Virus record (IMG/VR): IMGVR_UViG_3300046791_000392
Location: 1 to 63,602 of that record
Direction: 5' to 3' (one strand)
Source of the DNA: a virus
Length of the DNA stretch: 63,602 nucleotides
Positions 16,695 through 24,839 of the stretch are shown here, piece after piece. Position numbers and translations under genes: made by a program. The first letter of the stretch is position 1. Every line of letters starts with the position of its first letter. The notes beneath the pieces were generated by a model. It ran no database searches. It saw only the letters and a program-made list of their open reading frames with translations, and was not told the origin of the DNA.

Positions 16695-17744
16695 ATGACC
16701 ATCGCATTCAACATCGACGGCGCGATCCAGAGCGGCATCGCCGTCGCGCAAGGCCGCAAGACCTGGGGCGGCCACGACCGGAATACCAGCGTAGGCAGTT
16801 CCGAGATCGGCGGCTGCATCCGAAGGATCTGGTACGGCAAGCACGATGTCCCGGCGGACGATGGCTTTGTCCAGGACTGGGGCGCCGCCGAGCGCGGCAA
16901 TGCCATCGAGGACTGGATGGTCGTGCGTGTCCAGGACGCGCTCAAGCATGATCCGGCCTACGCCGACTGGGAACTCAAGCACGCCGGCGCCGACCAGATC
17001 ACCCTGGTGGACACACCCCAAAGTGCGACGCCCGACGGCGTGCTCGTGCACAGATCGGGTGCGGCGATCACGCTGGAGATCAAGTCCCAGGACCCCCGGA
17101 TTTACGAGACGAGCATCGCACCCCAGGTGGCACACAAGCTTCAAGTCATCCAGGCGATGGGCCTGGTGCGCCGGCGCACCAACTACAAGCCGGACAGCGG
17201 GATCTTGATCTACGTGAACACGAGCTTCGTGAACCAGTACCGGCCCTATCCCATCGCCTACACCGAGACAGGATACGAGGCTTTGCGCCGGCGCGCCGAG
17301 TCGATCATGAACGGCGCGTGGACCGTGGATAAACCGCCTCCCGCAGAAGGCATCGCCGAAGGCGGCAAGGAGTGCCAGTACTGTCCATGGCGCATCCAGT
17401 GCACATTGAAGGAGATCGGGAGATTGCCCCTCGATGTGAAGCCGGTGCCGGCCGCCGCCGTCGCCAAGCTCCACGAGCTTGCCGTCATACGCAAAGAGCT
17501 TCTCATGCGCGAGCACGACGCCGAGGCGAGCAAGAAGAGCGTCGAGGCCGAGATCATCAAGCTCATGGAAACCCACGAGAGCAAGCGCGTCGCCGGCGAC
17601 TGGGGCTCGCTCTCCGTTTACAAGGCGCACTCGCCGCCGGTGGTCATGCGCGACAAGCTGGAGGAAGAGGTCGGCAAGGAGCGCATGCCGGAATTTTTCA
17701 AGGAAGGCACGCCGTACATCCGGATCAACGTTGCACTGAAGTAG
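16695..17744 (+). CDS. PD-(D/E)XK nuclease, Cas4/RecB-like
   Basis: 349 residues. Active-site triad D114 (ATPDGVL), E128 and K130 (LEIK), with the helix around 145-155 completing the fold. Four cysteines at 41, 227, 230 and 236 (GGC near the front; CQYCPWRIQC) are placed as in Cas4/AddB-type Fe-S nucleases. The C-terminal 90 residues are helical and extend beyond the minimal domain. Likely a 5' exonuclease for recombination or host DNA breakdown, between an SSB candidate and early regulators. Confidence 0.85.
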   Translation: MTIAFNIDGAIQSGIAVAQGRKTWGGHDRNTSVGSSEIGGCIRRIWYGKHDVPADDGFVQDWGAAERGNAIEDWMVVRVQDALKHDPAYADWELKHAGADQITLVDTPQSATPDGVLVHRSGAAITLEIKSQDPRIYETSIAPQVAHKLQVIQAMGLVRRRTNYKPDSGILIYVNTSFVNQYRPYPIAYTETGYEALRRRAESIMNGAWTVDKPPPAEGIAEGGKECQYCPWRIQCTLKEIGRLPLDVKPVPAAAVAKLHELAVIRKELLMREHDAEASKKSVEAEIIKLMETHESKRVAGDWGSLSVYKAHSPPVVMRDKLEEEVGKERMPEFFKEGTPYIRINVALK

Positions 17745-17838
17745 GTATCTACGCTAATTTGAGAACTTCCGCCGGGACGTAGCCGCACCCGGCGGGATCT
17801 CCCGGCGGCTAATTCGCAAACCAAGGAACGCGCAAACC

Positions 17839-18864
17839 ATGACTGGCAATAACGAGATCGCGACCCAGACCGGCAGCACTGCCGTGGGTCACACCGCCCC
17901 CGACGCCCTGTACCGGGCGCACCACGACGAGAGCAAGAACCTCCGCGCCGGACGGATCTTTCTCAAGTACTCCAAGGGGGATTGGATGATCGGCAAGGAT
18001 GCCGAGGGCTTCCACGACAACACCTTCCACTTCGTGCCGGCGATGGACCTGTTCGAGAAGGGCTGGCAGTGCTGGTCCGGCGGACGCCCCATCGATGAGC
18101 GCTTCGTGCCCTACGGCACGCCGCCGATCCTCGAAAGCACCCTTCCCGATCATGGCCCGTACGCCGCCAAGAACGACGGCTGGACCGAGGCCTTGAAGTT
18201 CCCGCTGATGATCGTGCCCGGCGGCAAGAACACCACCGCGTGGCTCAACGTGGAGTTCTCCGCGTCGTCGGCCGGCGGCAAGAACATGATCTATTCGCTG
18301 AGCCGGCAGTTCAGCGAGAAGATCAAGCTGGGCGAGATCACCGCACAGAAATCCTACGTGCTGTGCCGCGCCGGCTCCGATCACTACATGCATCGCGAGT
18401 TCGGCAAGGTGTTCTACCCGACGGTGGAGATCATCCAGGCGCTGTCGATGGACGAGGTCCAGGCGCTGCTGTCCAAGGCGGTGACGACCAACGCACCCAC
18501 GGGTGACACGCCGGCGGTGACCTCGACGCCGGCCACGCCGACGACACCCGATGCGCTGGATCTCGCGAAGGTCACGGTCACGGTGGCCCCGACGGGTATC
18601 GTGAAGCCGGACGGCACGCCGGTTCAGCCGGCGTGGGTCAACGCTCCCGATGCCGCCGACGCCGAGGACGTGTCGGAGGAAGAGGCCGAAGCAGAACTGG
18701 CCTTGGCCGAGGCCAAGGCGAAGCTGGCGCGCGCCAAGGCGGCGAAGGCCAAGGCGGCGATGTCCACGTCGGCGCCTGCAGTCACGGTGCCGCCGCCGGA
18801 ACCTACCGCGCCCGAGCCCACGCCGGCGAAGAAGACCACCAACCGCCGACGCGCCACGGTTTGA
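17839..18864 (+). CDS. Putative ssDNA-binding protein
   Basis: 341 residues. An N-terminal mixed alpha/beta domain of about 200 residues is followed by a Thr/Pro-rich linker, a strongly acidic/alanine helix (DAADAEDVSEEEAEAELALAE) and a basic end (KKTTNRRR). Position between the Cas4-like nuclease and DNA polymerase, plus the acidic tail, suggest an SSB-type role, but no OB-fold motif can be proved by eye. The 94-nt gap before it contains GC-rich inverted repeats (CCGCCGGG/CCCGGCGG). Confidence 0.5.
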   Translation: MTGNNEIATQTGSTAVGHTAPDALYRAHHDESKNLRAGRIFLKYSKGDWMIGKDAEGFHDNTFHFVPAMDLFEKGWQCWSGGRPIDERFVPYGTPPILESTLPDHGPYAAKNDGWTEALKFPLMIVPGGKNTTAWLNVEFSASSAGGKNMIYSLSRQFSEKIKLGEITAQKSYVLCRAGSDHYMHREFGKVFYPTVEIIQALSMDEVQALLSKAVTTNAPTGDTPAVTSTPATPTTPDALDLAKVTVTVAPTGIVKPDGTPVQPAWVNAPDAADAEDVSEEEAEAELALAEAKAKLARAKAAKAKAAMSTSAPAVTVPPPEPTAPEPTPAKKTTNRRRATV

Positions 18865-18888
18865 GCCGCGCTGCCTGACCAGCAGCTA

Positions 18889-18959
18889 GTGGGGGTGGCT
18901 CCCCTACGATGAAGCCGGGTGGTTCCGGCAACAATCAGCCCTCTGGTCGAAGCTCGACC
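18889..18959 (+). other. Three short hairpins before the polymerase
   Basis: 18889-18895 with 18901-18907 (one G-T pair), 18914-18918 with 18925-18929, and 18945-18950 with 18954-18959. They fall in the leader of the DNA polymerase gene and partly inside a possible 33-codon frame. No tRNA consensus is present. May be an attenuation-like or translational control leader. Confidence 0.4.
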
Positions 18960-19010
18960 CGCGATGGTGGTAGCGCCAGCGAGGCAACGTGGAGGGGACA
19001 GCCCCGATGA
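18909..19010 (+). CDS. Possible 33-residue leader peptide
   Basis: ATG at 18909, a Gly/Ser/Arg-rich product, and a TGA that overlaps the polymerase ATG in the same ATGA pattern used throughout the operon. A purine-rich GGGGGTGG lies upstream but is locked in a hairpin. It may be a real coupled peptide or chance. Confidence 0.35.
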   Translation: MKPGGSGNNQPSGRSSTRDGGSASEATWRGQPR

Positions 19011-21280
19011 TAACGACCTCGCCCACCGACCTTTTGCCAGATCCTTTCGCCGCCATGCGCAAGCCGGCCCTGCCGGCTTACGACTGGACGGCGGGCAAGA
19101 ATCTCAACCTTGTCACCACTCTGGACGACGTGCGCGATGTTCGCGATTGGATGGATCTTGTCATCGACAAGTCCAAGCGCAAGCCGGCGCTGATCTCGCT
19201 CGACATCGAAACCTACGGCCCGCCGGAACTATGGGCCGAAGCCGTCCGGCTGGGCGCCCAGGTCAGGGCGATCAAGGCCAGGCGCGACGCGCTCCCGCAC
19301 AAGAAGCGCCGCAGCCCTATCGAACAAGCCACCTGGGACACGCTGAACGCCGAGCAGCTTGCCATCGAAGCCTTGGCCGATGAGATGAGCGCACGCTCGC
19401 GAAGATCCGGATTGATCGCTGGCCTGAACAAGGTGCGGCTTGTCCAGCTGTACGCCGGTGGACAGAACGTCTGGACACTGGACATCCTGAAGCTTGGCGC
19501 CGTCACCGACGTCCGCGCCCTGCTCAAGGACCTGATCTACAGGTCTAACATCCAGTGGGTCGGGCACAACATCCAGTTCGACGTCGCGATGCTCTACGCC
19601 ATGACCTGCGGGGCGAACGCGCCGGCCGATGGCTACCTGCCGGCGCATGTGCCCCACTGCTCGATGCTGCAGGCGCAGGCGCTCCTGTCGTTGTCCTACA
19701 TCCGCAAGAACCTGGAGACGCGCGTCGGCATTGTGCTCAATCGGCCGCTCGATAAATCGCAGCAGGTATCCGACTGGGGCCGGCCCGATCTCAGCGAGGC
19801 TCAGCTGGTCTACGCCAGCATCGACGTGATCGCATCCTGGGACCTGTGGCACGCCCAGCACACGATGGTCATGGAGCGCACCAGCGCCGTCGAGGGCCTG
19901 GAGAACTGCGGCGGCGTCTACGAGATCATGCGTAACGCGATCAGGGGCACCGCCCAGATCGTCGCCGCCGGCGTGGAGTTCGATCTTGTCGAGCACACCA
20001 AGGTCGCCGGCACGGTCCAACATGAATATGACCGGCTGCGCCTGGAGATCGAGCACGAGCTTCAGCGGCTATACGCGGACACGGCCAGCCCGCAGATCGA
20101 TAACGTTAACTCCACGGTGCAGTGGAACAAGCTGATCCTGGCGTGGCTCACCGAGATCCAGAAGAAGGAATGGCCGAAGACGGAGAAGGGCGCGCTCGCC
20201 GTCGGCGGCGGCGATATCAAGATCGCACTCGGCCGGGACATCGTACCATTGGCGCTCACGGCGCTGCTCACGACGTTCCAGAAATACCTAGATGTCAAAA
20301 CCCAGCATGACCGGCTGGGCTTGAAGTACCAGCGCTGGGCCGTGGAGATCCGGCCTGGCCGCTATCGCCTCTTTCCGGGATACATGATCGGCGGCGCCGA
20401 AACCGGACGCTATTCCGCGAGCGACCCGCCTCTCCAGCAGATCCCGCGCGAGGACGAGTACCGAAAACTTTTCGTGGCACGGCCCGGTTACAAATTGGTC
20501 GTGTGCGATTACGGCCAGATCGAGGTGCGCGTGGCGGCGGTGCTCTCGGGCGATGGGGTGTTGCTCGCGGCCATCGAAGCCGGTCTGGATATCCACGCGA
20601 TCACGGCCCTCGCATGCTTTCACGATCACCCGGCTGTCCAGACCCTGCTGTCCACGGTGGGCTACACCGGCACCAACTGGTTCGAGATCGTGCACCTGGA
20701 CGAAGTGCGCGCATTTTTCAAAGGCCGTGGCAAGAACCTGCGGCAGATGGCGAAGAACTCGATCTTTGGCCTGATCTATGGCCAGGGACCGACCAACCTG
20801 ATGCTGAAGATCTTCTTGGATGTCGGCATCTGGGTGACGGTGCAGGAAGCGGGACGTATCCAGGAGATGCTCCTGGGGGCGTACCCCGGCCTGCGCAAGT
20901 GGATCAACCGCACGCGGTCCATCGCGGAGGACACGCATCTGGCGTGGACACCGCAAGGCCGCTGCTACGACGTGGACACCAACTGGTACACCAAGAGCAT
21001 CAACACGCCATGCCAAGGGGGTGCGGCCGAGATCATGCTGGAAGCGATGAGTGCGTTCCCCGACGCGTTCGGCGATCACGCCATCGACGGCTATCTCGTG
21101 ATGACCGTGCACGACGAACTGATCGCCGAAGTCAAAGCGGCTCATGCGCAGCGCGCGCTGGATCTCATGCAAGAGACGATGGTGATCGCGGCGATCAACC
21201 TGTTCCCCAGCATGCCCGTGCACAAGCTGGTCGAGGGTGGGATCGGCGACAACTGGAAGACTGCCAAGGAGGGCAAATGA
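19007..21280 (+). CDS. Family A DNA polymerase
   Basis: 757 residues; start with GGAGGGG upstream. 3'-5' exonuclease domain: Exo I D66/E68 (LDIETYG), Exo II D192 (HNIQFD), Exo III D273 (YASID). Polymerase motif A DYGQIEVR at 501, motif B around 579-592 (RQMAKNSIFGLIYG), motif C HDE at 702-704. No 5' nuclease domain, as usual for phages. Unusual: about 60 extra charged residues between Exo I and the next core strand (RLVQLY), and GQIEV rather than SQIEL in motif A. Replicates the genome with the separate primase and helicases. Confidence 0.95.
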   Translation: MITTSPTDLLPDPFAAMRKPALPAYDWTAGKNLNLVTTLDDVRDVRDWMDLVIDKSKRKPALISLDIETYGPPELWAEAVRLGAQVRAIKARRDALPHKKRRSPIEQATWDTLNAEQLAIEALADEMSARSRRSGLIAGLNKVRLVQLYAGGQNVWTLDILKLGAVTDVRALLKDLIYRSNIQWVGHNIQFDVAMLYAMTCGANAPADGYLPAHVPHCSMLQAQALLSLSYIRKNLETRVGIVLNRPLDKSQQVSDWGRPDLSEAQLVYASIDVIASWDLWHAQHTMVMERTSAVEGLENCGGVYEIMRNAIRGTAQIVAAGVEFDLVEHTKVAGTVQHEYDRLRLEIEHELQRLYADTASPQIDNVNSTVQWNKLILAWLTEIQKKEWPKTEKGALAVGGGDIKIALGRDIVPLALTALLTTFQKYLDVKTQHDRLGLKYQRWAVEIRPGRYRLFPGYMIGGAETGRYSASDPPLQQIPREDEYRKLFVARPGYKLVVCDYGQIEVRVAAVLSGDGVLLAAIEAGLDIHAITALACFHDHPAVQTLLSTVGYTGTNWFEIVHLDEVRAFFKGRGKNLRQMAKNSIFGLIYGQGPTNLMLKIFLDVGIWVTVQEAGRIQEMLLGAYPGLRKWINRTRSIAEDTHLAWTPQGRCYDVDTNWYTKSINTPCQGGAAEIMLEAMSAFPDAFGDHAIDGYLVMTVHDELIAEVKAAHAQRALDLMQETMVIAAINLFPSMPVHKLVEGGIGDNWKTAKEGK

Positions 21281-21549
21281 CCACGGTGCACGAGATCACG
21301 TCCGGCGTTTGCCCACACTGCAAGCTGGTGCTGGATCGGCATCTGAACGCGCTGGACGACAGCTATGTACCATGTCCCGGCACGGTGACGCTGTGCGCCG
21401 GCTGCTCGTCGGTGCTGGTGTTCGATGAGCACATGCAGTTGCGCGAGATTACGGCGGAAGAACTGGCTACGGCGCCGGGCCACATGCTGCAGCTGATGCG
21501 CGAGATGTTCGACTACCTCAAGCGCATTCGCGACGAGGAAGGCAAATGA
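21277..21549 (+). CDS. Zinc-ribbon protein
   Basis: 90 residues, ATGA overlap with the polymerase. Two Cys pairs (CPHC near residue 12 and CAGC near 46) suggest a zinc-binding knuckle, followed by a helical tail. Coupled to the polymerase and dNMP kinase genes; may be a replication accessory or regulator. Confidence 0.68.
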   Translation: MTTVHEITSGVCPHCKLVLDRHLNALDDSYVPCPGTVTLCAGCSSVLVFDEHMQLREITAEELATAPGHMLQLMREMFDYLKRIRDEEGK

Positions 21550-22445
21550 CTGTCTCACCTCGTGTCGCCGAAGAGATCGACACGCTCGTCGCGGCGCACC
21601 CGGAGCGCGCCTGGCTCGTGCCGCGCACGATAGGGATCGGCGGCAAGATCGGCCATGGCAAGAGCACGCTGGCGCGGATGATCCAAGCCAAGTTCGAGCA
21701 CCTCGAACTGGCGTTCGCCGATCATCTGCGCAATGTGTGCGAGATCCTGCTGGGCCTGCCCCCGGAGTGCATGTCCGATCCGGCGCTCAAGGCGGCGCCG
21801 CTGGTCGGGTTCGACAACGGGCATGTGTTCCCGTTCGACGCGCGCAACCCGGTCGCCCTGAACCTGCAGATCGACAAGGCGCTGGGCGTCGCCTACTGCG
21901 TCGGGGCGGACGTCTTCACCGACGCCGGGGTTGTCCAGCCGATCAAGTATCGCGCCGTGCGGCAGACCTTCGTGGTCGGTCCGCGCGACATGGCGCCGCA
22001 CGGCGTGCGACGCGCCATACAGATGCGCTTCCTGCAGCACATCTGGATGCCGCTGCGCAACGGCAAGGTGTTCAGCCCGCGCGAGATCCTGCAGCTGGTC
22101 GGCACCGAGATCTTCCGCGCCGTTGATCCGACGATCTGGGCCTGGGCCTGGACCCAGCAGGCCGAAGGCCACGACGTGGTGGCGCCGGACGTGAGATTCT
22201 CGAACGAGGTGAACGCGATCCGCGAGCGCCAGGGGGTTTGCATCCACGTGTCCAGGCCTGGACACAGCGCGCTGTCCAACCACGTGTCGGAACTGTCCCT
22301 GGACACCGCCAACTTCGATTTCATCCTGATCAACGACGGCGACCTCGAAGACCTTTGGCTCGCCCTGGTCGGCATCCTGGATAAATACTCCCGGACGCGC
22401 ACCGCGCAGGGCACCGAAAACTATCTCAAGGCGATGACGGCGTGA
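21546..22445 (+). CDS. Deoxynucleoside monophosphate kinase
   Basis: 299 residues. P-loop GKIGHGKS at 33-40, and an REILQLVGTEIFRAVDPTIWAW segment near 180-200 typical of T4 gp1-like dNMP kinases. Would phosphorylate dNMPs to dNDPs to feed phage DNA synthesis. ATGA-coupled to the zinc-ribbon gene. It is longer than many homologues because of an insertion of about 60 residues after the P-loop helix. Confidence 0.8.
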   Translation: MTVSPRVAEEIDTLVAAHPERAWLVPRTIGIGGKIGHGKSTLARMIQAKFEHLELAFADHLRNVCEILLGLPPECMSDPALKAAPLVGFDNGHVFPFDARNPVALNLQIDKALGVAYCVGADVFTDAGVVQPIKYRAVRQTFVVGPRDMAPHGVRRAIQMRFLQHIWMPLRNGKVFSPREILQLVGTEIFRAVDPTIWAWAWTQQAEGHDVVAPDVRFSNEVNAIRERQGVCIHVSRPGHSALSNHVSELSLDTANFDFILINDGDLEDLWLALVGILDKYSRTRTAQGTENYLKAMTA

Positions 22446-22448
22446 GCC

Positions 22449-22901
22449 ATGCCCCGGCCTTACATCAAGCACGGGAAAACAGTTGGCAGATCCGCCGGCA
22501 AATCCGTGTACGTGCCTCACAAGACGGCGTTGCACCGCGTCGGCGCCGTGTGGCTGGCGGCGCACGAAACCGTGTGGCCGTCGGCCATGTACCATCGCCG
22601 GCGGGCCTGTCTCGATGTGCTGTGCGCAGTGATGGGATTGATCGAGGTCGAGCGCATCACCTGGGAAGACGTCGTGAAATTCGTCAGGCATCGCCGCCGG
22701 CAGGAGATCTCTCCGATCATCATCGGCGTCGAACTCAAGACCCTCACCCTGCTGCTCGAATGGTGCCAGCGTTACGGCATCGTCGGCGATGTCGCCACGC
22801 ACGGGCTGCGCGTGCGCGATATCGATCCGCAGTGGCAATCGTCGCCGCTGCACAAGCTGGCCCGCATTCACCTGGAGGTGATCAATGCCAACCGAAGATG
22901 A
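22449..22901 (+). CDS. Recombinase core-binding-like domain
   Basis: 150 residues. Residues about 50-125 resemble the SAM-like core-binding domain of tyrosine recombinases (ITWEDVVKFVRHRRRQEIS...ELKTLTLLLEWCQRYGIV), but the catalytic half (R...HxxR...Y) is absent and the gene ends cleanly. It may be a DNA-binding remnant or a purposely short protein. Not evidence for lysogeny. Overlaps the next gene by 17 nt. Confidence 0.55.
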   Translation: MPRPYIKHGKTVGRSAGKSVYVPHKTALHRVGAVWLAAHETVWPSAMYHRRRACLDVLCAVMGLIEVERITWEDVVKFVRHRRRQEISPIIIGVELKTLTLLLEWCQRYGIVGDVATHGLRVRDIDPQWQSSPLHKLARIHLEVINANRR

Positions 22902-23235
22902 TTTGCGTGAAGCGTTGGAGGGCATGGTCGATCAGTTCGCCTATCGCATCCGCACCAAGGAGGGAGGCCGCGCATTCTGGACCGGCGGCTTGTCGGCGCT
23001 CGAACAAGCGTTTCATGTCCTGGGCTGGGCTGATCCACACGAAGTGAGCGATGGCGCCTGCGAGATCGCTGGCTGTCACGATTGGGCGACCTGCGTCGGG
23101 CCCTATCCCCGGTCGCGCGCCAAGGCGAACACCGATCCGAACATGATCGGGTTCGGCTTCCTGTGCACCAACCACTACTTCGCCTGGAGCGGTCGGGAAG
23201 CCGTCGCCGCCGAAGATCTCGGGAGAGCGAAATGA
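22885..23235 (+). CDS. Cys/His-rich small protein
   Basis: 116 residues with CACCTGGAG before the start. Cysteines and histidines in EIAGCHDWATCVG and LCTNHYFAW suggest a metal site. Soluble; no family recognised. ATGA overlap with the next gene. Confidence 0.65.
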   Translation: MPTEDDLREALEGMVDQFAYRIRTKEGGRAFWTGGLSALEQAFHVLGWADPHEVSDGACEIAGCHDWATCVGPYPRSRAKANTDPNMIGFGFLCTNHYFAWSGREAVAAEDLGRAK

Positions 23236-23606
23236 CCCAGCGATTGTTCCACGTCGAGATGCTCGTCAAGGAAACCAAGCTGTGGGATCTGCTCGATGTC
23301 ATCGAGAAGACCGCCGGCGTCGGCGATCTCAAGGTGCGTCACGTGACCGAAGCACCGAAGCTGTCGGACAACGTGGACGTGTCCACGACGCAGCTGGCGC
23401 TGCCCGATGTCCAGCCGGCGCCGATGTACGGAGAGAACCTGATCAAGGTCCTGCATGCGATGTCTGACGAACCTGTCAGTCCGCGTAGCCTCGCTGGTCC
23501 GACCGGGCTGCGGCCGAAGCAGGTCGCGATGGCGCTGTACATCCTGCTGCAGAAGAAGCGCGTGCGCCGGATCGCCGTTGGCACCTATGTGCGGGTGACG
23601 CCATGA
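23232..23606 (+). CDS. Winged-helix-like protein
   Basis: 124 residues. The C-terminal half (NLIKVLHAMSDEPVSPRSLAG...VAMALYILLQKKRVRRIAVGTYV) looks like a winged helix, with a recognition helix and a beta hairpin ending in basic residues. Likely DNA-binding. Coupled to a second HTH gene. Confidence 0.62.
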   Translation: MTQRLFHVEMLVKETKLWDLLDVIEKTAGVGDLKVRHVTEAPKLSDNVDVSTTQLALPDVQPAPMYGENLIKVLHAMSDEPVSPRSLAGPTGLRPKQVAMALYILLQKKRVRRIAVGTYVRVTP

Positions 23607-23896
23607 AGGGCGCGCTCAAGCTCTACAAGAGCTACATGTTCACGGATCGGAAAGATCCCGTGATCGACAAGGTGCGCACGGCCATGCAAACGCGTGGCGC
23701 CGACTACGTCGAGATCTCGGCCGCGTCCGGCGTATCGGCGACCACCGTGCGCAACTGGTTCGAGGGCGATACCTGCCGACCCCAGTATGCGACGGTCGCG
23801 GCGGTGCTTGGCGGGCTGGGCTACGAACTCGTGATCCAGGAGCGTGGCACGGCCAAGGTCGTGCCGATCCATGCCAAGCGCAAGGCGTCACGGTGA
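23603..23896 (+). CDS. HTH (XRE-like) protein
   Basis: 97 residues. Helix-turn-helix at about 35-75 (EISAASGVSATTVRNWFEGDTCRPQYATVAAVLGGLGYEL), the usual layout of Cro/C1-type regulators, with a basic C-terminus. Probably a small repressor or activator; ATGA-coupled to the winged-helix gene. Confidence 0.72.
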   Translation: MKGALKLYKSYMFTDRKDPVIDKVRTAMQTRGADYVEISAASGVSATTVRNWFEGDTCRPQYATVAAVLGGLGYELVIQERGTAKVVPIHAKRKASR

Positions 23897-23941
23897 CGTG
23901 CTAGGTTCTCGCCAGGTCGTTCATCCTAGAGGAGTTTTCGC

Positions 23942-24454
23942 ATGCCTCCAGTCTTCGCCATGATCATCCCGCTCAACGAGATCGCCGGCATGCCCGGCGT
24001 GCCGACGCATCCGATTGCGCCCGGTGGACAGCCCGGACGCCCCGACCAGGGACTTCCTCCTCCGGGTTGGCCTGGCGGGCCGCATGTTCCTTCGCAGGGA
24101 CCGGGCTTCCCGACCAACCCGATTGCACCGGGCGGCCAGCAGCCGGGCATCGACAATTCCCTGCCGCCGCTGCCGCCGGGCACCTCGCCGCCGAATGTCC
24201 CCAGCACGGGACCGGGGTTCCCGACCCACCCGATCAACCTGCCCGGCACGCCGAACGCGCCGCCGGGTCAGATCTGGCCGCCGGTGGCGGATGTCCACAC
24301 CAAGACGTGGACACTAGCATGGTTGCCGGGACACGGCTTGCGCTGGATCACCGTCGAGCCGCCGCGTCCGGACCAGGGCCTGCCGCCGGGCATGCCGGGT
24401 CAGCCGGCGCGGCCGGGCCAGCCCCTCCCACCGACCGCGCAGCCCAAGGCCTGA
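23942..24454 (+). CDS. Pro/Gly-rich repeat protein
   Basis: 170 residues with AGAGGAG before the ATG. Built mostly of PG-rich units such as PGVPTHPIAPGG, GPGFPTNPIAPGG and GPGFPTHPINLPG, with one ordered stretch around residues 118-142. Probably extended and flexible. Function unknown. Confidence 0.62.
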   Translation: MPPVFAMIIPLNEIAGMPGVPTHPIAPGGQPGRPDQGLPPPGWPGGPHVPSQGPGFPTNPIAPGGQQPGIDNSLPPLPPGTSPPNVPSTGPGFPTHPINLPGTPNAPPGQIWPPVADVHTKTWTLAWLPGHGLRWITVEPPRPDQGLPPGMPGQPARPGQPLPPTAQPKA

Positions 24455-24506
24455 TCCGGATTCGCACGCAGCACGCGGCGCCCCGTTTGGTGCGTGCGAG
24501 TACGGC

Positions 24507-24542
24507 CCCCGCCGCCGGCGGTCCAACACGCCGGCGGTGGGG
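24507..24542 (+). other. GC-rich hairpin, possible terminator
   Basis: 24507-24520 pairs with 24529-24542 (14 bp with one G-T) around loop GTCCAACA. No T run. It follows the Pro/Gly-rich gene. Confidence 0.5.
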
Positions 24543-24564
24543 TGCCTGTCCAAGGACCCCCCAC

Positions 24565-24762
24565 ATGATCACCGGCCTGTACACACGCGGCGGCGTGGAC
24601 ATCGACGGCGAGATCCGCCCGCTGTCCAACCACGAGAAGATCGAGCGCGACATCCAATTGATCCGCGCCGCGCTGATCAAGAGCCGGCGGGTCCTGCGCG
24701 CCGGGCCGCGCGTGTCGGAGCGGCTTACAGTCGTAGATCCAGGGTCCGGTAAGGTCTTGTAA
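24565..24762 (+). CDS. Small protein, unknown
   Basis: 65 residues, charged and mostly helical (NHEKIERDIQLIRAALIKSRRVL). No clear ribosome site before the ATG at 24565. Ends 9 nt before the sigma-54-like promoter of the next gene. No family recognised. Confidence 0.5.
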   Translation: MITGLYTRGGVDIDGEIRPLSNHEKIERDIQLIRAALIKSRRVLRAGPRVSERLTVVDPGSGKVL

Positions 24763-24769
24763 TCGTTCG

Positions 24770-24786
24770 CTGGCACGGCGCGTGCT
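24770..24786 (+). promoter_or_regulatory. Sigma-54 (RpoN)-type promoter
   Basis: CTGGCACG-GCGC-GTGCT matches the -24/-12 consensus (YTGGCACG-N4-TTGCW) at all eight -24 positions and four of five -12 positions, with the invariant GG at 24772-24773 and GC at 24784-24785 in correct register. Start expected near 24797, leaving a leader of about 43 nt before the PEP-CTERM gene. Expression would need host RpoN and an enhancer-binding activator. Confidence 0.7.
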
Positions 24787-24839
24787 TGCTGCCCATGGTC
24801 CGGCCGGACGCGGTCGGGTTTCACTCCTGGGAGAACTTC

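Noticed and set aside
17745-17838. Terminator between the nuclease and the SSB candidate
   Set aside because: The inverted repeats are GC-rich but lack a T run and would split an operon with no new promoter in sight.
18881-18960. tRNA-like cluster of hairpins
   Set aside because: No TTCRA T-loop, no acceptor pairing and no anticodon arm; kept only as a structured leader. No tRNA was found elsewhere by eye.
22449-22901. Integrase suggesting a temperate phage
   Set aside because: The catalytic half is missing and no attachment site or repressor-excisionase layout is visible.
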